Shown: one piece after another, positions 7,520 to 16,320 of the stretch
Position numbering within the stretch: position 1 is the stretch's first letter
Layout of the letters: each line of letters begins with the position of its first letter
Assembly: GCF_024347395.1 (NCBI RefSeq)
Contig: NZ_AP025472.1
Span: 2,542,001 to 2,606,000, forward strand
Reading direction: 5' to 3'
Length of the DNA: 64,000 bases
DNA from: Vibrio cortegadensis
Lineage (GTDB): Bacteria; Pseudomonadota; Gammaproteobacteria; Enterobacterales; Vibrionaceae
The notes under the pieces: generated by a model
Seen by the model: the letters and a program-made list of their open reading frames with translations, nothing else
Database searches by the model: none
Told to the model about the DNA's origin: nothing
Made by a program: the position numbers and the translations under genes

Positions 7520-8860
7520 TTAGACGATGCCTTCACTTTCTGTGATTAAATTATGCTTGTTCAATAAACGATACATCGTCGCTCGTGACACCCCTAGCTC
7601 TTTGGCTGCATGGGAAACATGCCCAGAATGAGACTCTAAAACAAGACGCAGCGCATCGCGTTCTGAACGCTCACGAATACTTTTCAAACTCCGCTTACTA
7701 TCATTTCGCTTTGAGAGTTCAAGTTGAGTTTCATCAAGCATAACGGTATCCGACATTAGCACCACACGCTTGATCTGGTTCATTAACTCACGAACATTTC
7801 CCGACCAATGGTATCGAGTCAGCTCTTTAAGCGCTTCTTCAGAAAAACTTCTAACTTGAGCATTAAACTCTTTCGAGTACTCCTGTAAAAAATGTTTAGC
7901 CAAAATAGTAATATCACCGGTTCGTTCTTTAAGGCTTGGGACATTAATCCTCAACACATTAATGTAATGATACAGCTCTTCACTAAAATCCCCTTCCATC
8001 AGTGCTTTTTCTACATCTGAAGAGTTGGCCGATAAAATTCGCACATCGACTTCTTTTAAGCCATCTTTCGTCTCAATCGTTCCCTCTTTAAGAAAATGCA
8101 GCAAATTTAGCTGTTGGCATTTTGGCATATGAAGAATGTCATTCAAAAGAACGGTGCCGCCATCCGCTTGCTCTAATAAAGAGAGCTTATCACTATCGTT
8201 TTGATCAATACCAAACAGTTCACTCTCCATTCGCCCTTCAGAAAGTGCTCGGCAGTTAATGGTAAGAAATGGTTTCTTTGCTCGGGATGAGGTGTTGTGA
8301 ATCGCTCTCGCTACCGTCTCTTTTCCTGTGCCGTTTTCGCCATAGATCAAAATACTGACGTCGGTCGGGCCGATACGCTTCACTTGATCGCGTAGGCGCT
8401 TCATTGGGATCGATTCTCCTATCAGTCCCATGTCATTTTTTGAGCCATAGTTTGGCCACACTTTTTTCTCTAACTTTAACATTCCCAACTGGTGACCAAT
8501 GGTATTCAGCAATTGAGCATCAGGAATTGGGGCCGTAAAAAAGTCGATACAAAAGTTAACGATAAACTGGCAAATAGTATCTGAGCTAAGTTGTGACTCT
8601 CGGATAAATGCAATCCATCGAACCTGTTTATGAGTGCTAACTAAATTAGCCATCCCATTTAAACTAAATTCATCGTGACTAAGATCGACAATGCCAATAC
8701 ATGGGCCAGTCTCACTAAACAAAGCATCTGCTTTACGTAAATCTGCGCACTGAGTGCAACGCCAACCAACCTGTTCTAATACGGTTAACCAAGGTTCGTA
8801 TGTCCCACCGACTACGACGAGAGAACCAGGGACAGAATCCATTCGGAATTGAGTTCCCAT
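7520..8860 (-). CDS. vpsR: c-di-GMP-responsive transcription regulator VpsR
   Basis: VpsR is the master activator of Vibrio exopolysaccharide (vps) and biofilm genes. In V. cholerae it binds c-di-GMP and activates sigma-70 promoters despite its NtrC-like build. The 446-residue protein has a receiver-like domain (about 1-125) with Asp59 in GIVDLSHDEF, an AAA+ domain (about 145-375) with Walker A GENGTGKE at 174-181, and a Fis-type helix-turn-helix at the end (SHAAKELGVSRATMYRLLNK). The sigma-54 contact loop GAFTGA is missing: after ESELFG comes IDQNDSDK. The Walker B element reads GGTVLLNDI rather than GGTLFLDEI. Both fit VpsR rather than a true sigma-54 activator. AAGGAAG precedes the ATG. 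lysS lies upstream on the same strand. Confidence 0.95.
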   Translation of the reverse strand: MGTQFRMDSVPGSLVVVGGTYEPWLTVLEQVGWRCTQCADLRKADALFSETGPCIGIVDLSHDEFSLNGMANLVSTHKQVRWIAFIRESQLSSDTICQFIVNFCIDFFTAPIPDAQLLNTIGHQLGMLKLEKKVWPNYGSKNDMGLIGESIPMKRLRDQVKRIGPTDVSILIYGENGTGKETVARAIHNTSSRAKKPFLTINCRALSEGRMESELFGIDQNDSDKLSLLEQADGGTVLLNDILHMPKCQQLNLLHFLKEGTIETKDGLKEVDVRILSANSSDVEKALMEGDFSEELYHYINVLRINVPSLKERTGDITILAKHFLQEYSKEFNAQVRSFSEEALKELTRYHWSGNVRELMNQIKRVVLMSDTVMLDETQLELSKRNDSKRSLKSIRERSERDALRLVLESHSGHVSHAAKELGVSRATMYRLLNKHNLITESEGIV

Positions 8861-9196
8861 TAGTTTCTTCCTTATTATTTATAATATTATTTATAATAAA
8901 TATGCCATCTATATGATGTATATATATTGAGACTATCTTCTTAGATTTGACGTCTCAATACTAAGACTAGTTTGGAAATAGTGGATTCTCTACCTAATCA
9001 TTAGGCTGGATTCACAGAAGAATGCATAACAGAATGTACTCACCTGCATGTTTACAGCCAAGTTCACATAATGTGTGAGTTATTGCTGTAAATTTGAGCG
9101 GTTGAAATGTACTAAACATTTGTAAATAGGTATAAAAAAACCACCCGAAGGTGGCTTTTTTTAATTAGATGGGCTGTCACAGCCCATAAGCGAGTA
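8861..9196. other. vpsR upstream region and lysS terminator
   Basis: This gap of 336 bases holds no gene. Next to vpsR it is very AT-rich with repeated TTTATAATA-type words (about 8873-8905). Near 9134-9162 it has the lysS terminator. I see no clear VpsR, VpsT or other operator that I could support by eye. Confidence 0.6.
9134..9162 (-). terminator. lysS: Intrinsic terminator of lysS
   Basis: CCACC-cgaa-GGTGG (9141-9154) with a very stable CGAA tetraloop is flanked by A-runs and T-runs on both sides, so it can terminate in either direction. It lies about 35 bases after the lysS stop. Confidence 0.85.
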
Positions 9197-10699
9197 TTAC
9201 GCTTGTGGACGCATTGCCGGGAATAAAATCACGTCACGGATTGTGTGCGTGTTTGTAAATAGCATTGCCAGGCGGTCGATACCGATACCTTGACCAGCAG
9301 TTGGCGGTAGACCGTGCTCTAGTGCAGTAATGTAGTCTGCATCGTAGTACATCGCTTCGTCATCACCTGCATCTTTAGCGTTAACTTGCGCTTTAAAACG
9401 CTCGTCTTGGTCTTGTGCATCGTTAAGCTCAGAGAAACCATTCGCAACTTCACGGCCACCGATGAAAAATTCAAAGCGGTCTGTGAAGAATGGGTTGCTG
9501 TCGCTACGACGAGCCAATGGAGAAATATCCGCTGGGTAGCCAGTGATGAACGTTGGTTGAATTAGCTGAGGCTCAGCCGTTTCACCAAAGATCTCTTCAA
9601 GAAGCTGGCCACATGTCCAGAATTTCTCAACGTACAGACCCACTTCTTCTGCAATTTTAACCATCAATTCTCTGTTCTGAAGATCATCTTCAGTCAGAGC
9701 TTGAATGTTTGCATTTTCAGGGGTGTAGTGTTTGATTGCATCGAACATACTCATGCGAGCGTAAGTGCCACCGAACTCAACCGTTTCGTCGCCGTAAGGC
9801 ATAGAAGTCGAACCAAGAACGTCCATCGCTGCTGTGCTTAGCATCTCTTCCGTTAGATCCATTAGATCTTTGTAGTCAGAGTACGCTTGGTAGAATTCCA
9901 TCATTGTGAATTCTGGGTTGTGACGTGGAGAAAGACCTTCGTTACGGAAGTTACGGTTGATCTCGAATACACGGTCAAAACCACCAACCACTAGACGCTT
10001 AAGGTAAAGCTCAGGTGCAACACGTAGGTACATGTCGATGTCTAGTGCGTTGTGATGAGTGATGAATGGACGTGCAGTTGCACCGCCTGGGATCACGTGC
10101 ATCATTGGCGTTTCAACTTCTAGGTAGCCTTTTGAGCTCATGAAGTTACGAATTGAAGACACAAGCTTAGAACGCACGATGAATGTGTTACGAGAATCTT
10201 CGTTCACAATTAGATCAACGTAACGCTGACGGTAACGCATCTCTTGGTCAGTAAGACCGTGGAACTTCTCTGGCAGAGGACGAAGTGCTTTCGTTAGCAA
10301 TTCAAACTCTTCCATGTTCACGTAAAGATCGCCTTTACCTGATTTGTGAAGTGCACCTTTAACACCGATGATGTCACCGATATCAAGGCCTTGGTACTTC
10401 TCTTTCAGTACTTTTTGAACATCTTTTGCTGCGTATGCTTGGATACGGCCAGATGTTTCTTGAATCGCTAGGAATGGACCACGCTTAGCCATTACACGAC
10501 CAGCAATTGCCACAATGTGGTTCAGCTCTTCTAGCTCTTCTTTTGTCTTTTCACCGAATTCAGCTTGAAGATCACCTGCAAGGTTCTCGCGGCGGAAATC
10601 ATTTGGGTGGCCATTCGCTTTACAGTTTTGGCGGATATGATCCAGTTTGCCACGGCGCTCTGCAATCAATTTGTTTTCGTCTTGTAGTTGCTCAGTCAT
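9197..10699 (-). CDS. lysS: Lysyl-tRNA synthetase, class II
   Basis: LysS charges tRNA-Lys with lysine in the cytosol. The 500-residue protein has an N-terminal OB-fold anticodon-binding domain (about 50-170, VAIAGRVMAKRGPFLAIQE) and a class II catalytic core. Motif 2 lies in FEINRNFRNEGLSPRHNPEF and motif 3 in GIGIDRLAMLFTN near the C-terminus. Length and ends match the E. coli enzyme. It begins 30 bases after prfB on the same strand, the conserved gammaproteobacterial prfB-lysS pair, and ends at a strong terminator. Confidence 0.98.
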   Translation of the reverse strand: MTEQLQDENKLIAERRGKLDHIRQNCKANGHPNDFRRENLAGDLQAEFGEKTKEELEELNHIVAIAGRVMAKRGPFLAIQETSGRIQAYAAKDVQKVLKEKYQGLDIGDIIGVKGALHKSGKGDLYVNMEEFELLTKALRPLPEKFHGLTDQEMRYRQRYVDLIVNEDSRNTFIVRSKLVSSIRNFMSSKGYLEVETPMMHVIPGGATARPFITHHNALDIDMYLRVAPELYLKRLVVGGFDRVFEINRNFRNEGLSPRHNPEFTMMEFYQAYSDYKDLMDLTEEMLSTAAMDVLGSTSMPYGDETVEFGGTYARMSMFDAIKHYTPENANIQALTEDDLQNRELMVKIAEEVGLYVEKFWTCGQLLEEIFGETAEPQLIQPTFITGYPADISPLARRSDSNPFFTDRFEFFIGGREVANGFSELNDAQDQDERFKAQVNAKDAGDDEAMYYDADYITALEHGLPPTAGQGIGIDRLAMLFTNTHTIRDVILFPAMRPQA

Positions 10700-10729
10700 T
10701 GCTTAACCTTTTGCTTTCAGTCGGTTCGC

Positions 10730-11828
10730 TTACAGGCCTGATTTCAGGCTGGCTTCGATAAATTTGTCTAAATCTCCGTCGAGAACCGCTTGAGTATTGC
10801 GGTTTTCTACGCCGGTACGTAAATCTTTAATGCGTGAATCGTCGAGTACATAAGAACGAATTTGGCTGCCCCAACCAATGTCAGATTTTGCATCTTCGTT
10901 GGCTTGTTTTTCCGCATTCTGTTTTTGTAGCTCGTATTCAAATAGTTTTGCACGAAGCTGTTTCATTGCTTGATCTTTGTTCTTATGCTGAGAACGATCG
11001 TTTTGGCACTGAACAACCAGGTTAGTCGGAAGGTGGGTAATACGTACCGCAGATTCCGTCGTATTGACGTGCTGACCACCAGCGCCTGACGCACGATATA
11101 CATCGATACGTAAGTCAGATGGGTTAATATCAATAGCGATGTTGTCATCAATCTCAGGATAGATAAATGCAGATGCAAATGAAGTATGGCGACGGCCACT
11201 TGAATCAAATGGTGACTTACGAACCAAACGGTGTACACCCGTTTCAGTGCGTAACCAACCGTAAGCGTACTCACCAGAGATACGTACTGTTGCACCTTTT
11301 AGCCCTGCGACTTCACCGTCAGAGACTTCGATCACTTCAACTTTGAACCCTTTAGACTCTGCCCAACGCAAATACATGCGCAGCAATATTGAAGTCCAAT
11401 CTTGCGCTTCTGTACCACCAGAGCCAGATTGTAAGTCGATATAGCAATCAGAAGCGTCATGATCTCCAGAAAACATACGGCGAAATTCGAGTTTTTCCAG
11501 TTTCGCTTCTAGTTCAGCAAGCTCTGGCTCAATTTCATCAAACGTTTCTTGATCTTCTTCTTCAACAGCAAGTTCAAGTAGACCTTCAACGTCTTCAACG
11601 CCTAAATCTAATTGATCGATAGTTTCAACAACCGCTTCAAGTGCTGCACGTTCTTTACCTAACGCTTGTGCGCGCTCAGGTTCGTTCCATACATCCGGTT
11701 GTTCTAGCTCTGCATTTACCTCTTCTAGACGCTCTTTTCTAGCGTCATAGTCAAAGGTACCCCCTCAGGATATTTGTGCGTTCAGACACATCCTGTAGAC
11801 GGTTTTTAATTGGATTGATTTCAAACAT
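10730..11828 (-). CDS. prfB: Peptide chain release factor 2, with programmed +1 frameshift
   Basis: RF2 reads UGA and UAA stop codons and triggers peptide release. The gene is in two frames. A 25-codon first ORF runs from ATG at 11828 (MFEINPIKNRLQDVSERTNI...) to an in-frame TGA at 11753-11751. Shifting +1 at CTT-TGA resumes at GAC (11752) and reads 340 residues to the stop at 10730. The sum is 365 residues, equal to E. coli RF2. The stop-recognition tripeptide SPF lies in RKSPFDSSGRRH, and the hydrolysis motif GGQ in GAGGQHVNTTESA. The frameshift is autoregulatory: low RF2 slows reading of its own UGA and favours shifting. It must not be annotated as a pseudogene. Confidence 0.97.
11750..11765 (-). 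promoter_or_regulatory. prfB: prfB programmed +1 frameshift signal
   Basis: On the minus strand the order is AGG GGG TAC CTT TGA C. The AGGGGG acts as an internal Shine-Dalgarno sequence three bases before the slippery CTT, and TGA is followed by C, the weak stop context used in most bacteria. E. coli has AGGGGGTATCTTTGAC. Confidence 0.95.
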
Positions 11829-11965
11829 GTTTTCTCATCATTTATGAGTAGAAATTAACCGAGGAATTCTACTCAAAAATGTGACGAAGATACAGAATTT
11901 TTTGTGCTAAAGGGCTTGAAATAAAAAGTGAAAAATTATGCATAAATCCACTTTTTACTCTATTC

Positions 11966-13705
11966 CTATTTCGCTTCGAGGTGATCCACTAACAATTGAA
12001 GAGATTGATTACCGCGGAACTCGTTAATATCAAGTTTATATGCAAGTCGAATCGTTTTTGCGGATGCATCAGGCCAACGGCGTAAATCGACATTAAAAGC
12101 GATACCGTCAATCATGACGTTAGTTGGCAGCCCTTTGTATAACGGCTCTAGCATCAATTTCAAATGCTTTTCCCCCACCAGCTTTTGGTGCAACACTTTA
12201 AACTCACCATCAAAAATGGGATCCGGGAACGCTTGCCCCCAAGGGCCGCCAGAACGAATGGTTTGAGCGGTATGCATGGAAAACTCTTCTGGCTTTAATT
12301 CTCCATCGGATAAGATCACCCCTTTTAAGGTCGACTCACCTAACTCTTGACGAACTGAGTCATCAAACAGTTGGCTAAATCGCTCAAAATCTTTTTCCAT
12401 AATGGTTAAGCCAGCCGCCATCGCATGACCACCAAATTTTAAAATCAAGCCGGGATTTTGCGTATCGATTCGATCAAGAGCATCGCGCATATGAAGACCT
12501 TGAATCGAACGGCATGAACCTTTAATCATCCCTTCTCCGCCGTCAGCAAAAGCGATAACAGGACGATGAAATTTGTCTTTCACTCGTGACGCTAAAATAC
12601 CGATAACGCCTTGATGCCAATCACGTTGAAATAGAGCAAGACCATAAGGTAGTTCAACCCCTTCACCAAACTGAAGTCGCTCACAAAAAGCCATTGCTTC
12701 TTGCTTCATGCCCTCTTCGATCTCTTTGCGCGTCTGGTTAAGACCATCTAACTCACTGGCCATTCGACGAGCGGCATGGATGTTATTACTCATTAAGAGC
12801 TCAACCCCAAAAGACATGTCATCTAATCGGCCTGCGGCGTTAATTCTAGGCCCTAATGCGAAGCCGAAATCAGAGGCAACTAATCTTTTTGCGTCACGCT
12901 TAGCGATTTCAATTAATGCTTGAATACCAGGGCGAGCTTTACCTGCACGAATGCGTTGCAAGCCTTGATGAACTAAAATTCGATTATTCTCATCCAATGG
13001 AACCACATCGGCGACAGTCCCTAGCGCCACCAAGTCAATCAACTCCATTAGTTTTGGTTCTGGCATGCCTTGCTGTATAAACCAACCTAGTTTTCGCATG
13101 TGGACACACAGAGCCATCATCAAATAAAACGCGACACCTACCCCTGCAAGTGCTTTTGATGGAAACTCACAGCTCTCAAGATTTGGGTTCACCATTGCAT
13201 CAACCGCAGGTAGTTCATGTCCAGGTAAATGGTGATCCGTGACCAGAACCGTTAACCCCTGCTCTTTGGCATAACGCACCCCGTCAATTGAAGAGACACC
13301 GTTATCTACCGTCATGATCATTTGCGCACCAAGCTCAATGGCTTGATCGACCACTTCAGGACTTAATCCATAACCATCTTCAAAACGGTTTGGAACCAAA
13401 TAGTCAACGTTATTACTGCCTAACATTCTTAAAGCGAGAACAGACAGAGCAGAACTGGTTGCCCCATCGGCATCAAAATCACCCACAATAATAATGCGTT
13501 TTTGAGTGCTAATGGCCTCAAACAAAAGCTCAACTGCTTTATTAATGCCACCTAACTTCTGAAAAGAGTGAAGTCCTTTTGCCGCCGTTTGAAGCTGATC
13601 TAAATGAGTAATGCCACGGTTGATGTAAATTCGCTTCAACAGATCCGGCATAGATCCGGGAAGCAAAGTGACATCAGCATCTGGACGACGTTGGATTTCA
13701 ATCAT
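11966..13705 (-). CDS. recJ: Single-stranded-DNA-specific exonuclease RecJ
   Basis: RecJ degrades single-stranded DNA 5' to 3' and works in RecF recombination, mismatch repair and base-excision repair. The 579-residue protein (E. coli 577) shows the DHH phosphoesterase motifs: VGDFDADGATSSAL (motif I), MTVDNG (II) and VLVTDHHLPG (III). The DHHA1 motif KFGGHAMAAGLTI is further on, and an OB-fold lies at the C-terminus. The start ATG at 13705 gives the expected MIEIQRRP N-terminus. It sits between dsbC and prfB in the order xerD-dsbC-recJ-prfB-lysS, the same as in E. coli. Confidence 0.97.
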   Translation of the reverse strand: MIEIQRRPDADVTLLPGSMPDLLKRIYINRGITHLDQLQTAAKGLHSFQKLGGINKAVELLFEAISTQKRIIIVGDFDADGATSSALSVLALRMLGSNNVDYLVPNRFEDGYGLSPEVVDQAIELGAQMIMTVDNGVSSIDGVRYAKEQGLTVLVTDHHLPGHELPAVDAMVNPNLESCEFPSKALAGVGVAFYLMMALCVHMRKLGWFIQQGMPEPKLMELIDLVALGTVADVVPLDENNRILVHQGLQRIRAGKARPGIQALIEIAKRDAKRLVASDFGFALGPRINAAGRLDDMSFGVELLMSNNIHAARRMASELDGLNQTRKEIEEGMKQEAMAFCERLQFGEGVELPYGLALFQRDWHQGVIGILASRVKDKFHRPVIAFADGGEGMIKGSCRSIQGLHMRDALDRIDTQNPGLILKFGGHAMAAGLTIMEKDFERFSQLFDDSVRQELGESTLKGVILSDGELKPEEFSMHTAQTIRSGGPWGQAFPDPIFDGEFKVLHQKLVGEKHLKLMLEPLYKGLPTNVMIDGIAFNVDLRRWPDASAKTIRLAYKLDINEFRGNQSLQLLVDHLEAK

Positions 13706-13813
13706 GAATGTGGTTCTCTCTCGACGAGTAAATCTAAAATAAGAAATTTGCCTTTAAGACAATCGAGGCCTGGTATTCACCAAGCCTCATTATGAAAGCG
13801 TTTAAAGCCGGTG

Positions 13814-14608
13814 TTATTTAATCTGTTCTAAGCGTTGTAATAATTTTGCAGGAGGAAGGTAGCCGCCAACCAATTCGCCATTTGGCAAGAAAATAGCGGG
13901 AGTACCACTGATACCCAACTCACGACCTAAATTGTAGTGCGCTGAAATCGTCTGTTGGCATTGAGCTAAATCATTCACGCCCGCGCCAAACTTACGGTTT
14001 ACTTTTGCATCGTGCATCGCAGATTGTGGATCCGCAGCACACCAAACGCCCGCCATTTGCGTCGCTACTTGACCTGTTGGGCCTTGACGAGGGTACGCCA
14101 TGTAGCGCACCGTAATGCCTAGCTTATTATAGCCGTCCATTTGACTGTGTAATTTCACACAGTACCCACAAGTAATATCGGTAAAGACCGTTACTACATA
14201 TTTTTCATTTTTAGATTTGTATTCAATTGAACTGTCTTTAAAGGACGCAATTTTTTCAGCATTGAGTGGAGCTTGTCGCTCAGCAACCACATCCACATAG
14301 TTACCCTCTTCATCCAGTGAGTATAGAGTACCCGCTAAAAAATGGTCTCCATTTGGAGAAGCAAAGATAACACCACCGCTCGTTTGAACTTCCACTAAAC
14401 CATTAATATCCGCAGGTGCAACATTCAAAACCTGAACACCTATTTTAGAAAATCTCGCGGTCAGTTCGGCTTTATCAAACGCTGTCATTGTCACTTGTTG
14501 AGAATCAACTTTCGCCGTCGAAGCTTCAGCAGTTGTGCCATCTGCACCGTTACAAGCTGCAACAAAAAATGGCAGTGTTAAAAGAGTTAGTCGGCGTAAT
14601 ACGCTCAT
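13814..14608 (-). CDS. dsbC: Thiol:disulfide interchange protein DsbC, with apparent lipobox
   Basis: DsbC is the periplasmic disulfide isomerase kept reduced by DsbD. I start at the ATG at 14608-14606, since AAGGTGA lies just upstream; a GTG three codons earlier is part of that element. The 264-residue product has a signal sequence, a dimerisation domain (about 35-105) and a thioredoxin fold with the active site TCGYCVKLH (Cys147, Cys150). The cis-proline loop reads GISGTPAIF. Unusually, the signal peptide ends LPFFVAAC, which fits a lipobox with Cys19 followed by Asn. E. coli DsbC is soluble, so this one may be anchored. It lies between xerD and recJ. Confidence 0.94.
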   Translation of the reverse strand: MSVLRRLTLLTLPFFVAACNGADGTTAEASTAKVDSQQVTMTAFDKAELTARFSKIGVQVLNVAPADINGLVEVQTSGGVIFASPNGDHFLAGTLYSLDEEGNYVDVVAERQAPLNAEKIASFKDSSIEYKSKNEKYVVTVFTDITCGYCVKLHSQMDGYNKLGITVRYMAYPRQGPTGQVATQMAGVWCAADPQSAMHDAKVNRKFGAGVNDLAQCQQTISAHYNLGRELGISGTPAIFLPNGELVGGYLPPAKLLQRLEQIK

Positions 14609-14634
14609 GAAAATCACCTTAAAAAATAGTCGAG

Positions 14635-15570
14635 TTAAGCCCTTGGATGGTGCTCGTGATGAATCTGTTTTAGTCTTTCTGTCGCGACATGAGTATAAAT
14701 TTGCGTGGTCGATAAGTCACTATGTCCTAGTAACATCTGAACCACTCTTAGATCTGCACCATAGTTTAGTAAATGTGTGGCGAATGCATGGCGCAATACG
14801 TGAGGAGATAACAACTCAGTATCAATTTCAGCAATCAGTGCATAATGCTTTATTCGATGCCAAAATGTTTGTCGCGTCATTTGCCTTGCTCGTCGGCTAG
14901 GGAAAACCACGTCTGACGTTTTTTCTCCTAATAGCAATGGACGCCCCTGCTCGATGAAGGTTTCAATCCAATCAACGGCATTTTCACCCATAGGAACCAA
15001 ACGTTCTTTGCCCCCTTTACCTATCACTCTTACTACGCCTTGGCGCAAACTGATGTTTTCCATAGTCAGGCTAACAAGTTCAGTCACACGTAAACCTGTC
15101 GCGTACAAGAGTTCGAGCATCGCTTTGTCTCGAAGTTCAATCGGATCGTTAGGATCGGGCGCATTCAGCAAATCATCAACTTGCTCTTCGCTTAAATCTT
15201 TCGGTAAACGCTGAGGCAATTTAGGGCTAACAAGCAGTGCACTTGGATCATCCGCTCGATGCTTTTCTCTATGTAAGTACTGAAAAAGACGCCGAATCGC
15301 CGACTGCATTCGAGCTCGTGATGTCTGTTTGTAATCTTGATCAACCAACCAAGCTTGATACTCTTGTAAACCCGATAGACTGATGAAACCTAAACGATAG
15401 TTGTGCTCACTCATCCACTTAATTAACTTCGATAAATCGGTGCGATATGAAGAAAGGGTGTTTTCAGATAAACCTCGCTCCATCCACATGGTATCTAAGA
15501 ACTGTTCAACTATCCCTAAATCACCACTCTGATTTTGCAGCTTATCTTCATTGTTATTATTCGAAGTCAT
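14635..15570 (-). CDS. xerD: Site-specific tyrosine recombinase XerD
   Basis: XerD works with XerC at dif to resolve chromosome dimers under FtsK control; in vibrios the pair is also used by dif-integrating phages. The 311-residue protein has a core-binding domain (about 18-115) and a catalytic domain carrying all six conserved residues: Arg161 (ATGLRVTELV), Lys185 (IGKGGKERLV), His257 and Arg260 (SPHVLRHAFATHLL), His283 (LGHSDLSTTQIYTHV) and Tyr292. The N-terminus is about 13 residues longer than that of E. coli (298) and rich in Asn. It is a housekeeping recombinase; no integron or phage sits next to it. dsbC follows 26 bases later. Confidence 0.97.
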   Translation of the reverse strand: MTSNNNNEDKLQNQSGDLGIVEQFLDTMWMERGLSENTLSSYRTDLSKLIKWMSEHNYRLGFISLSGLQEYQAWLVDQDYKQTSRARMQSAIRRLFQYLHREKHRADDPSALLVSPKLPQRLPKDLSEEQVDDLLNAPDPNDPIELRDKAMLELLYATGLRVTELVSLTMENISLRQGVVRVIGKGGKERLVPMGENAVDWIETFIEQGRPLLLGEKTSDVVFPSRRARQMTRQTFWHRIKHYALIAEIDTELLSPHVLRHAFATHLLNYGADLRVVQMLLGHSDLSTTQIYTHVATERLKQIHHEHHPRA

Positions 15571-15731
15571 CTAGATTTTTTACTACCGTAAATCCTTTGT
15601 CATTATCGCCTCAGATTAAGGCAGAGCTTCGGTAATTACTATAAAAAAGAGAACTAGAGCGGATATTCACTGCAATCATCCGCAAAATATGGGTAGAATT
15701 CGCCATCACTTCTCAAAACCAACGATGCGCT

Positions 15732-16250
15732 ATGAAAATTGGACTGTTCTACGGCTCAACCACTTGCTACACCGAAATGGCTGCCGAAAAAATTCGGGCA
15801 ATTATCGGGGAAGATCTCGTCGATATTTTTAATGTCAAAGATTGTGATATTTCCCAAATGAGCAATTATGATCTCTTAATCTTAGGCATCTCGACTTGGG
15901 ATTTTGGCGAAATTCAAGAAGATTGGAGCGCGATCTGGCAAGAGGTTGGTGGCGTTCCACTGAAAGATAAATGCGTCGCTCTCTTTGGTTTGGGCGATCA
16001 AGAAGGGTATGGTGAATGGTACCTTGATGCGATGGGTCTACTTCATGATGAACTCAAAAGTAGCGGCGCACAGTTTATTGGTTACTGGCCAAATGAAGGC
16101 TATGAATTTGAAGCATCAAAAGCTCTCACAGAAGACAACTCTCACTTCGTTGGTCTAGCGTTAGATGAAGATTCTCAATATGAGCTAAGCGATCAACGAA
16201 TTGAAGATTGGTGTGAACAAATTTTAGTTGAGTTCCACGACTCTCTATAA
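15732..16250 (+). CDS. fldB: Flavodoxin FldB
   Basis: FldB is a long-chain flavodoxin that carries FMN and shuttles single electrons. The 172-residue protein has the phosphate-binding loop GSTTCYTEM (residues 8-16). It then has the aromatic flavin-stacking segments STWDFGEIQEDW near 56 and GLGDQEGYGEWYLDAMG near 95, and is strongly acidic throughout. Its position next to xerD, divergently transcribed, matches the E. coli fldB-xerD arrangement and is the reason for preferring FldB over FldA. A strong bidirectional terminator follows. Confidence 0.93.
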   Translation: MKIGLFYGSTTCYTEMAAEKIRAIIGEDLVDIFNVKDCDISQMSNYDLLILGISTWDFGEIQEDWSAIWQEVGGVPLKDKCVALFGLGDQEGYGEWYLDAMGLLHDELKSSGAQFIGYWPNEGYEFEASKALTEDNSHFVGLALDEDSQYELSDQRIEDWCEQILVEFHDSL

Positions 16251-16265
16251 ATAACTACGCCAAAT

Positions 16266-16304
16266 AAAAAAGGGGTTGATGCTTAACACATCAACCCCTT
16301 TTTT
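16266..16304. terminator. Bidirectional terminator between fldB and brnQ
   Basis: AGGGGTTGATG pairs with CATCAACCCCT around a seven-base loop, with A-runs and T-runs on the two sides. It lies 15 bases after the fldB stop and 16 bases before the end of brnQ, so it can serve both genes. Confidence 0.92.
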
Positions 16305-16320
16305 AGTATTCAGAATGACG

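Noticed and set aside
10963..11295. 110-residue minus-strand frame within prfB
   Set aside because: It is an out-of-frame shadow of the RF2 gene, with no known motif.
11476..11828. prfB as a broken gene
   Set aside because: The in-frame TGA is the conserved programmed frameshift site, and the joined product has the full E. coli length.
14635..15570. XerD as a sign of an integron or phage
   Set aside because: It has the housekeeping neighbours dsbC, recJ and fldB and all XerD residues; no cassette, attC site or phage gene is near.
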